Of a DNA stretch of 64,000 nucleotides, positions 56,601 to 64,000 are shown piece by piece. How positions within the stretch are numbered: position 1 is the stretch's first letter; each line of letters starts with the position of its first letter. The notes under the pieces are model-generated. The model was not told the origin of the DNA, did no database searches, and saw only the letters and a list, made by a program, of their open reading frames with translations. This stretch comes from Effrenium voratum. Its lineage: Eukaryota; Sar; Dinophyceae; Suessiales; Symbiodiniaceae. The position numbers were made by a program, and so were the translations under genes. Where the stretch lies: the NCBI GenBank assembly GCA_963377175.1, contig CAUJNA010003247.1, forward strand, positions 581,501 through 645,500, read 5' to 3'.

Positions 56601-59600
56601 ATGGCTACAGAACACATCCATCATCCATTTACTCTGAGGTTGCAAAGGCTAAACATGAGCAAACGGACCCCACGATTGATAAACAAAGCTGGAGCAAAGG
56701 TATCCAAACCACAAACTATATGCCTCAAACGTGATTCATTCATTCAGATCTGCAAACTGTTTAACTGACGATCTCTCCCTTCTGTCTCAAAGCCATCCTC
56801 TTTTGGGGTGGGATGACTCGGAATGACCCCGCCGACTCGATTTTTCTGGCTGTCGCCCGTTTGGGGCCCTTTGAACTGCCCTGCTGTTGTTTTCCTGTTG
56901 CCGCTATGCCTCATGGGCCAAAACTGGAGCATGCATCCGTTTTCGGGCGTCGCCCAAAACCAGGTGACAGCTTGGGTGAGTAACCAAGGGAAAAACAGGG
57001 ATCCTTATATTATACACCTGAAGATTGCAACTTGTAAATGGTGGTCTCCCTTTTATTTCGGTGTTGAAAAAACCACATGCTTCAAATGGTGGCAACATGA
57101 ACTTCTTTTCAGCAGCCCTGTTAAAATACCACCGCCGTTTTTTCTTTCCCCCGCCGCTTGCGCATCAGATCACCTCCGGCCCGACGGCGTGGGCCTCTCT
57201 TTGGAACCATCAGCTCGGTGTTTTTTCCCGGGGGCTCGCCCCTTGAAGCGAGGCGTCTCATTTCGTCCAGGGAACTGCAAATGGAAGGTGATAAGTTGCG
57301 CTTGACCAACGGAGGGTCCGGATTCAACTGCAGAGCTGGCTTTCAAGGTGTTTTTTAAGTCTTGGGCCCTGGGAACAAACTTGGTCTTGAAAAGAATCGC
57401 ACGGGGAAGCCAATTGGCTGCAACCGAATCGGCCGGTAGGAGACATGAGGGTACCCACTTTGGGGCTTTGGGGGGGTTCAAGGGAAAACCTACAGGAAAA
57501 CCGTATGGCCATGTTGGGGTCATTCAAAAAGGAACCACGCCCACATCCCAAAAGCCACCTTTGCAGTTGAATTCGGACCCTCATCCGTTGGTCAAACGCA
57601 ATTTATCACCTTCCATTTGCTGAAGTTCCCTGGACAAAATGAGAAACTACTTCATTCCAGTGATAGCTTCCCTTTAACACAAGACAAAAATACCACATAT
57701 TCATTCCAGCCAATGAAAGCTGGTCGCTGGTATCTTTGGGCCCCCTTTGGTCTAACGGTCAGTCGAGGGACGCATGGTGGTTCTCCAGCACCGAGACGTC
57801 GTTGTAGCGCAGCGCCAAGTCGTCCTGCTGCCTCGGCTTGCCGCTTGCCGGTTCTCAGATGGAATGAGACATGGAATGATCATCAACAATCGCCAGTTTG
57901 GTTTTTCTTTAAGGGGAATCCCCTAAAACCCGTTCATTCCCAACACCCGGTTTTGGTCATTCCCTGAGAACCAGCAAGTCAGCTTCCGAGTACCACCTGC
58001 AACAAACTTCTCAGTTGGGGGGGTAGCACGTCGATGGGACTTGAAGGAAAGCTCCAATGCGCAAAAACGATTGCCACGAGCGGGTTCTGCGCAGGAAACC
58101 GGTGCTCTGCGAAATTCGGAGCACTTTTTGCTTGAGTTCTGTCCATGCTGGACACAAACGCTGTCGCCCGGGAATCTGGCTTCACAGATGGACCCAAACG
58201 TGTTTGCTCTTGACAGTCTCAGGTCGCCTCCGTTTGATTTTAAACCAACCCCGAACCTAACGTGCTGTTTCAAATCACCCCGAATGAAATGCCGGGAACC
58301 CTGAAATATGGAATCTGCTCTTTGGCTGAAGTGAGACCGAAAACGAGTACCCTCCCCCCAACATGGAAACCCCCCCGCACGGACCTGTTTGGAAGACTTA
58401 GTTCCACTTGTAGAGGCCACTTGGGGCAGCGAATCCGGCTGGTAACTCGGCGGCCTTCCCAGCGCCGAGTGGGAGTCAAAAAAGGGCGACCCGCGTCTCT
58501 CCGCGCGATTCGGCGCGCGAAGCAAGACGCCGCCCGATCCCACGCCGCCGCCTTTTGTCAACTCAAAGGGAAGTCCAAACGAAACCCTCCCAGCCAGGAA
58601 CAAGCTTTTCCTCAGGGGGGAATGGTTGGTGGCTTCTCCGTTTGGTAAACAAGTCAAGCAGGCCATACGGTGATACGGGTTCTTTTCGGCCAAGGCTCTT
58701 CATCAAGTAACTGTTGGTCACTCCTGGCCATGGCATTGGGCGGAAATTTGTCTGACTGCCTTTTCCGGGTGCAAATGGGTGGGGCTTCATTTAGGGGGGT
58801 TAAAGGTTAGCTCCCGTGAAAAAACACAAACAAACGGGGGTACCACCCTCGAAAAAAGACACGCCTAAAGGAATCCAGATCCGATCAAGGATCTGACGTT
58901 GGGAGGCTTTGGCAGGACCAGCTTCTTTTTGGGGAAGCCCGAAAGCGTAACCACTTCCGTGATTTCAAGGACGGCGTCTCATTTTCTAAACGCAATACAA
59001 GTGCCTAAATAACTGGAATGGGATTACGGGTTATAGGAATAGGGGCAAACTATTGGTAATTATCTCGTCCTTTGTATTAGCTCTCATTTGTCTGGTCCGA
59101 AAGGTTTTTTACGTTTGGGTCCATTGAAGTGACTCCGCCAAGCACCCGTACAGCTGGTGAGAAAACATCCCAAAAGAGATGGGTCTGTCTTTTGCAAGGG
59201 CTGAAACACGCTTTAAGTTCCTCTCGGCTTTTGTCCGGAAAGTCACAAGGAACCCTTTTTTGCCATTCGTGGGGGGCTCGGTTTCCATTCCGAGACATAA
59301 CCAGTGTTGCGCCAAACGCTCACGAGCCGTTGGTCGATTCCCCAAAGGGTGCAGATGTTCTGCACGCGTTTTTGTTTGGGAGCTGGTCCCTTTGTGGTCT
59401 TTAATGCAAACCCAAGGAACGCCGAGGCCATTTTGAGGGGCGTCCCCTGCAAAAGACAAGTCCATATCTTCGAGCTACTTTGTCCCCCGCAAAGGTGAGC
59501 TCGCCAAAATACGGGGGGTATTTTTTAAGGGTACGCTTTTCACCTTTTAAAGGGACGCCCAAAAGGAGAACTCATTTTGGGTGTCCAAAGCACCTTTTGA

Positions 59601-60936
59601 CCCCACAAGCAAGAAATCTGAGTTTGTCTTTGCGGACTCCCCCAAAATGGCTTCGGTTTTTGGTTGGCTTTTCTTTGAAACAAAAACAAGCACCAACTCC
59701 CAAAAAGCACACCCGTATATACCTCCAAATCAAAACACAAATCCCTGTGTTTCACCCATACCCAATATACATTTTTTAGCACATTCTGCCCACCCCTCAA
59801 AAATAATACCCACACCCAAAAAGCGCATGCTGCCGCCAACCACAAACCCCACAAAAAAGCCGCCCCCGCAACCCCCACCCGCGCCAAACCCCCCGGGTCT
59901 CCGGGGTGATCGATGTCGTGGCAAAGCGCCGCCACCAGCATGCCGAAGCCCTGCCGAAGGCGAACTCAAAGCGCTCTCGACCGCTCTCAGACCAATCGAT
60001 TTACCAGGGTTCCAAGGGCAAATACCCTCCCACCAACTAACATGGAACCTGACGTTCGGGGGGGTCCTGGAAGACCATTTTCCTTTCAAAGGTGATGTTC
60101 AACCACCCAAAAAAAAAGCGCGCACCGCGCACACACACTCTCCTTTGCTAAGCTTCTGATTTGCCAGGGCAACCCATTTTGCCAGAAATGTTGGGTATAT
60201 TCCCCAATTTTCCGGGGGCGTGAAAAACTTCCCTCGGACTCTACTCTGGGGTCCTTTGAGGGAGCCAAGGTGGTTTCTATTTCATTTCCCAATCAGAAGA
60301 CCACGAAAGGGAGTCGTTTCCCATTTGCAGGCCTCTACAATGACCAGGGGTTGAAATCCCCAAAACCACCAAGCAAAACTCTACTCTGTGGTCCTTTGAG
60401 GGAGGCAAGGTGGTTTCTATCTACAATAACCAGGGGTTGAAATCCAACGTCCCAACCGCCAATCAAAACCACCAGCCTGACGGTACCTGATACCTTATCT
60501 CCCACTCCAGGGGCTGAACTGCCACTGCCCAAGGCCTGGGCCGAGTATTCGGACACTCGGCTCAGAAGTAAGAGTCCACCGCCCCACTTTTGGGGCTGCG
60601 CTTGGTTCCACGTGTTCATTTTTTGCAAGCCAAACATACAAAAACAAAAACACAAACATACAAAAACAAAAACACACAAACACACAAACACACAAACACA
60701 CAAACACGCAAACACACACAAACACAAACACGCAAACACACACCCACGCACGCACGCACACAAGCACGCACGCACGCACGCACGCACCCACGCACGCACC
60801 CACGCACGCACCCACCCACCCACCCACCCAACCAACCACCCACCCACCCACCCACCCACCCACCCACCCACCCACCCACCCACCCACCCACCCACCCACC
60901 CACCCACCCACCCACCCACCCACCCACCCACCCACA

Positions 60937-60988
<52 letters not shown>

Positions 60989-61165
60989 CACACACACCCA
61001 CACACACACACACACACCAATCCAAACCAAGCCAAAAACCAGAAAAAAACCACCAAAGCCACACACCCCAGACCCTCCCGCGAGTGCGGCTCCGCGAGTC
61101 AAAAATTGCGCCGGCGCCGGCGCCTGTGTGGCGGAGATCTTGCTGAACGTGTCCAGCACGCTCAG
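47544..61165 (-). CDS. 3',5'-cyclic nucleotide phosphodiesterase gene (class I)
   Basis: Eleven minus-strand exons encode consecutive parts of a PDEase_I catalytic domain, which hydrolyses cAMP and/or cGMP. Landmarks in order are ALCHDIDHPG (metal-binding His-Asp), LALRYNDVSVLENHH, TILRDGATNIAQGMD, IIKCILAT|DMAHH (family ILATDM), VCVHAADLS (second metal-binding Asp), WEDRICQEFTEQ (family RxxxEF) and LQRDFIDFVLRPLW (family QxGFIDFxxxPLW). Most joins agree in phase. Exons are 30-80 nt and donors are a mix of GT, GC and probable GA. The upstream HNxxHA metal-binding segment and any regulatory or membrane domains are not located and may lie beyond 61.2 kb. The segment between HPG and LALRYND appears short compared with the family's NNxFLxxT stretch, or a microexon is missed. 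Substrate specificity cannot be judged. Confidence 0.92.
48587..48686. repeat. Introner-like repeat, family A (inverted)
   Basis: Ends TGGCTGTGGGTAAAAAATAG and TTTTGACCCACACCCATTTA. The interior, read in reverse, matches the 4,046 copy (CCGCAGGTTTTAG, CCATTTATT, TTTTGGGTACC). It lies inside PDE intron 10. Confidence 0.7.
48823..48873 (-). CDS. PDE exon 10
   Basis: Acceptor TGATCTGCAG and GC donor AAGATGGAG|GCACGC bound 17 codons, EEELGFTPEPFMHFKME. This fits the family's Gxxxxxxx segment between the EF helix and the FIDF helix. Phase 0 at both ends. Confidence 0.75.
49789..49845 (-). CDS. PDE exon 9: WEDRICQEF
   Basis: Acceptor CCGGTTTTCAG|GTG, then VAKKWEDRICQEFTEQAAK. The end is set at AAG|GACAGA, a GA-type donor, because this joins exon 10 in frame (AAK|EEELGF). 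A stronger-looking GT donor (GGCCAG|GTGAGT) at 49,754 would extend it to 92 nt but breaks the frame with exon 10. Confidence 0.8.
50713..50742 (-). CDS. PDE exon 8: 30-nt microexon
   Basis: Ten codons, DLSAQVLRWE, between acceptor CGTAGCCAAG and GC donor TGGGAG|GCGGGG. It completes HAADLS with exon 7 and WE|VAKKWEDR with exon 9, both phase 0. The Asp is the second metal-binding Asp of the family. Confidence 0.8.
52225..52304 (-). CDS. PDE exon 7: NVCVHAA
   Basis: Acceptor GAGCGTCAG|GC and GT donor GCGGCG|GTTCC bound 80 nt. It encodes CVSAEDFQSTVTEDTQLLMN, then VCVHAA. It starts in the phase left by exon 6. Confidence 0.85.
53143..53182 (-). CDS. PDE exon 6: DMAHH
   Basis: Acceptor TTTTCCGAG|GAC and GC donor CTGATAG|GCGCGG bound 40 nt encoding DMAHHQGLCQRLI. 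It completes the family's ILATDMxxH motif with exon 5. Confidence 0.85.
54240..54850. repeat. Tandem array, about 62-71 bp unit
   Basis: About nine copies of a unit containing GGTTGAGTTTCAAGGAATCG and CGGAACCCTTACC(C)AAAAA, starting near 54,289, 54,358, 54,420, 54,490, 54,559, 54,685, 54,756 and 54,823, with one degraded copy near 54,620. A 223-codon plus-strand frame across it is repeat translation. It lies in PDE intron 5. Confidence 0.9.
54902..54943 (-). CDS. PDE exon 5: IIKCILAT
   Basis: Fourteen codons, GIFRKTIIKCILAT, between acceptor CCGCGCGAG and GC donor GCTACC|GCAACC. Phase 0 on both sides; the next exon begins with the Asp of the ILATD motif. Confidence 0.85.
56167..56236 (-). 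CDS. PDE exon 4
   Basis: Acceptor TTCGCCCAG|G and GC donor GAGCAG|GCCGGG bound 70 nt encoding AVACTILRDGATNIAQGMDS and AEQ. The first base completes the Ala codon begun in exon 3, giving ENHHAAVACTIL, a good match to the family. Confidence 0.85.
57772..57827 (-). CDS. PDE exon 3: YNDVSVLENHH
   Basis: QDDLALRYNDVSVLENHHA with a GT donor (CCATGC|GTCCCT). The acceptor is either CGAGGCAG at 57,828 or the terminal GGCAAG of the family D element at 57,844, which would add 16 nt. This segment carries the strongest PDE signature in the window. Confidence 0.88.
57844..57978. repeat. Introner-like repeat, family D, next to PDE exon 3
   Basis: A 135-bp element whose ends CTTGCCGGTTCTCAGATGGA and CATTCCCTGAGAACCAGCAA are inverted copies. 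On the minus strand it begins CTTGCTGGTTCTCAGGGAAT and ends GAGAACCGGCAAG directly at or 16 nt before exon 3, so the element itself can supply the branch-to-acceptor region. Confidence 0.8.
59900..59950 (-). CDS. PDE exon 2: HDIDHPG
   Basis: Acceptor GCCTTCGGCAG, then GFGMLVAALCHDIDHPG, the HD metal-binding motif of the PDEase_I family. The donor is not settled (GA or a nearby site just after HPG). Confidence 0.88.
60640..61018. repeat. Long compound CA / CACG / CCCA microsatellite
   Basis: Blocks of ACAAAA, ACACAAAC, ACGC, then about 125 bp of CCCA (60,807-60,933), a second ACGC block and a final CA run. On the transcribed minus strand the CCCA block reads TGGG repeats, a strong G-quadruplex-forming sequence. 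It lies in PDE intron 1. Long frames on both strands here are artefacts. Confidence 0.95.
61124..61165 (-). CDS. PDE exon 1 of the visible set
   Basis: Fourteen codons, LSVLDTFSKISATQ, between acceptor GCTTTTATCAG and GC donor CACACAG|GCGCCG. It joins exon 2 in phase 0. The position fits the helix just before the HD motif; sequence identity to the family is weak, so phase and context are the main evidence. Confidence 0.55.
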
Positions 61166-61974
61166 CTGATAAAAGCACATCCTCGGCCCGTGTTTCCCCC
61201 GCGTGGCTGATTTTTTTTCGTTGCGACTCGCTCAGTGCAACTAAGTGCACACAAAAGGGAAAAATGGAAAAAAGGCAATCGGCCGCTGGTTGGGAGATTG
61301 AGTGGGGAAAACTTGTTGGGTTTCAAGGAGTTCTTGTGGGAAACTCGGGTTCTGGAAAACCCCACCCCTTGTTCTTTCCCAGGTGTGACGAAGAAAAGAA
61401 GCGGCCGGGGCTGATTGAGGTTGTGGCAAGCATTCAGGTCCCGGGACCCCCTCTCAGTTAATTTTAGGTGGGAAGTCCATTTCTTGTGATACCACAGTGG
61501 AGTGACTGCTTCAGAGGAGCGGGTGAGTACAGTTTGCTGGCTCATTCATTTGAACGACGACCGCAGTTTATCTTTATTTTTCATGGCCCTGACTTTGATG
61601 GAGTCTTTTTGCGGCTTGTGTTTTGCTGGTACTGGACTCCCCTATGACATCTGGGTCCAGGTTGACATGCGCGGTACAGATCGAGGGGGCCGTGCATGCA
61701 GTACCATCTTTGGAAGCCTGATGGCTCCTTTAAAGGACCTTTCTCCATGTTTGCACAGTTTGCCTCCAAAAGCCAATGACATTGCATGTTTGAAAGCAGA
61801 TCCGATCCATGCACATTCATTCACTGACGGCCTGTGCCGCATGCGGACACTAGGTGGATGTCCCTGGGGTAGGCTTGTCTTTGTTGCTCGTGTGCAACTT
61901 GCCTGTCTGGCTTGCGTCCGGCAGCGTGACGGCTGCAGCTAGTCGGGCCCCCCCGCTTAACGTTCGTAGCAGCA
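61166..61974. other. No gene seen
   Basis: A plus-strand frame (61,502-61,942) has 146 codons but no recognised motif. It may be a decayed 5' part of the element that follows, or unrelated intronic DNA of the PDE gene. Confidence 0.4.
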
Positions 61975-64000
61975 ATGTCGTGGCCTTGTCCATCTTCGGT
62001 ACCACAATACGCTCAACCGATGCCTTGGCCTCAACAGCATGTGGCCCCACAAGCCCAGTTCAGCCCTCAGTCGGGATGCGGATCATGGTCCTCCGGACAG
62101 TTTGCCCAGAACCAAATGAGCAGTTTCGGTGTGGTGCCTGGCCCGCCACCGGCAGGACCAATAGCTGCCCACTACTCTGACCCTTCTGAGCGCAGAAGCA
62201 ACAGATCCCGTGCGCTGGAGCTGAGATGGGGAAAGCTGACTTCAATGCTTCGTTTTGGATTGCCTCTTGCGGCTCTCCTCTGATGACTTTGCTGACGTGT
62301 GGGTGGGCCTACCTCGTGAGCTCCGGGCGGTGGCATGGCGACCCCCGCCGGGCATCATCGTGGACATCGACTCCCTCAAGGGCCCTGAGCGCATGCAGAT
62401 GTGTGCCAAACTCAACACGCTCCGCCGGGAGCGTTGCGTCAAGTTGGCCTCCCCGCACTTCGAGGACGAGAACTGGACCATCACGCCCATGTCGAGGCTT
62501 GTTTGTTCCCGTTTTTGGGAGTGCTTCCGCCTCATTCCCTTGGCTTCCCAACGAGTCCAAGTGGAAGGCTACGGTCAAGTACCTGTCCAAGTGCCCGGAA
62601 AAGCCGGATTCCCACGGCGATGCGTCCCGTCACATGGATCTCAGCACTCGGCCCTCGGACCCTTCTACTTCTACCCCTTCGTTGCCTACCACCGCGGCCC
62701 AGCATGATCGCCCGGACCGAGCGGCGACCCCCAAGAAAGGCTTTGCGGCTTTGAGCGCCCTGGCACGGGCATCTCCCGCGAAACCAGTTGTGTCTGGCCC
62801 ACCGGCGCCTTCCGACCAGAACAGCAAGGAGTTCGTAGGATGGGTCGGACAGGATCACGGCTGACGCTGAAGGTCTCACCTTGGGGTCAAGCAGAGCAAT
62901 CGCTTTCCATGCAAGCTCAAGCCCAGCGCTGCTTTGAAAACCTTGCCCCCGCTTGGGGTCATGAGCCCCGTCTACCAGCAGGCCTTCCAGCTCTACTTGC
63001 GCAAGTTCCAGGGACTCCTTGCTGTGTGACGCCCTCAACCTCGATGTGAATGGTAAAGATGCGCAGGTCCCCGAGATCCTGGCCCGCTTGCGGGCTACCG
63101 ACATGGTCCAAGGGCCCCCTTGATGGGAGGAGTGTGAGGCTCAAGGTCGTTTGGCGAATGCGTGTGAGGCGGCTCTCTGCCTCATTGCGCTGCTGCGGTT
63201 TTGGGCTTTGGGCCTCACCAGAGGGAAGATGGCGGCTGACGAAACCTTTTCGCGGGTGGGGGCCAGTATCTGGCTCTGCTTGCTCCGGGGCCGATCCTCT
63301 CGGAGGTCTCTTTCTTTGCTGAACTCCTTGGGCGATGTGCCCTGGCATGGCAGTTGGGATTACTCTTGGCACTCACCCACTATTTATGCTTGCGTCCCAA
63401 TTTTTCCAAAGTTCTCCTCTCTGGGACCCTTTGCCTACATCGGCGAGACCGACAACTTTGCCAGACGTGTGGCGGAGCATATGTCCAGATTGCTTTGCCC
63501 CCACGGCGCTGTACAGCAACCCTTTTTCCAGTTCGTCCGAGACGATGCCACCCGACCTGACCTTCTGCGAATGTCCGTGTGTGAATGGTTGTTTTTCCCT
63601 TTAGTGCACGCCCCCGGCGACAGCAGCGCCAGGAAGCTTTTGGAGAAGCAGACCGCTGCAAGGTAGCCGACGAGGATCTGCTTGTGGAATCTGCTGTGGT
63701 CGGCCTCAGTGACGCCTTGGGGGAGCTCCTGACCAAGAACCAGAACCGGCTACGCGCACCTGTCACGTGGGAACAGGTTGAAGCTGCCAGACTCTTCTTG
63801 CGCTCCTTTTTCGTGCAGGTGTTCGACCACAACTTGTGCAGGTTTGGGGCCTTCTGCCCCGCTTTGGTTCGCCTTCAGGCTTGCAGAGTCCTTGACTTCG
63901 GCGACCAGGCATCTGGCATGGATTTTGCGTGGGATGCTGGCAGGAACTATTCGGACGTTTTGACTTCCTTGGCCACTGTACAGCACCTCCCGTCGCACCT
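61975..64000 (+). mobile_element. Retroelement-like remnant with GIY-YIG domain (partial)
   Basis: Coding-like sequence continues through at least four frame changes. A Gln/Pro-rich N-terminal piece (61,975-62,270) leads to FADVWVGLPRELRAVAWRPP and IDSLKGPERMQMCAKLNTLR (62,280-62,500), then KWKATVKYLSKCPEKP in another frame. A GIY-YIG nuclease-like domain follows at 63,390-63,490: TIYACVP, then FAYIGETDNFARRVAEHM. After a further frame change near 63,660 the sequence runs on as ADEDLLVESAVVGLSDALGE to the window edge. GIY-YIG domains occur in some retroelements; whether a reverse transcriptase follows cannot be seen. The frame changes mark it as degraded, although unrecognised introns could explain some of them. 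Confidence 0.6.
63151..63666 (+). pseudogene. GIY-YIG nuclease-like fragment
   Basis: This 171-codon frame holds the TIY and YIG motifs with the downstream Arg (NFARRVAEH) expected of the fold, then FFQFVRDD and WLFFPLVHAPG. The frame ends in TAG soon after ARKLLEKQTAAR, where the continuation ADEDLLVE is found in another frame. It is probably a decayed copy. Confidence 0.65.

Noticed and set aside
60640..61018. CRISPR-like array
   Set aside because: Units are 4-8 bp without spacers; eukaryotic microsatellite.
60590..61250. Long open frames on both strands (His/Thr/Pro-rich and Val/Gly/Trp-rich)
   Set aside because: They are translations of the CA/CACG/CCCA microsatellite, whose period keeps several frames open.

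Overview
The window looks like nuclear DNA of a dinoflagellate (inference). Three things support this. Two recognisable host genes are split into very short exons, several of which use GC or probable GA 5' splice sites next to AG|G acceptors. Introns are long and full of short repeats, many with inverted ends. The largest open frames belong to a transposon whose DDE/SWIM transposase type is, as I recall, common in dinoflagellate genomes. Both host genes and the large transposon read on the minus strand, as expected for unidirectional gene clusters. The exact lineage cannot be told from the sequence alone.

Layout: 1-4.1 kb is mostly non-coding, with one good orphan minus-strand exon (2,966-3,053). 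About 4,141-15,999 is one large DNA transposon. It has inverted subterminal arrays of a GGCGCCTGG-type motif at both ends and coding regions on the minus strand. In reading order these are a USP-type ubiquitin protease (12.05-11.0 kb), a long protein with an N-terminal P-loop ATPase-like part and a C-terminal zinc-finger/HTH-like part (10.66-8.06 kb), and a Mutator-like DDE transposase core ending in a SWIM zinc finger (7.96-6.14 kb). A single in-frame TAG lies directly before the second catalytic Asp, so this copy may be dead. Repeats of about 230 bp sit inside both ends.

16-21 kb: five exons of a GH20 beta-N-acetylhexosaminidase-like gene on the minus strand, reaching only as far as the YSEQD segment. 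The transposon lies just downstream, where the remaining catalytic exons would be expected. 21-41.6 kb: scattered GC-rich minus-strand candidate exons of one or more unidentified genes in repeat-rich introns. 41.6-47.5 kb: no gene seen; AT-rich DNA, a foldback repeat and tetranucleotide arrays. 47.5-61.2 kb: eleven exons of a class I 3',5'-cyclic nucleotide phosphodiesterase on the minus strand, including a 30-nt microexon; most splice phases agree. 61.9-64 kb: a plus-strand, frameshifted retroelement-like remnant with a GIY-YIG nuclease domain, running off the window.

The two most unusual signals are the transposon that combines a deubiquitinase, an ATPase-like region and a MULE-like transposase, and several families of 80-135 bp elements with inverted ends inside introns, one of which ends within 17 nt of a phosphodiesterase exon (introner-like).
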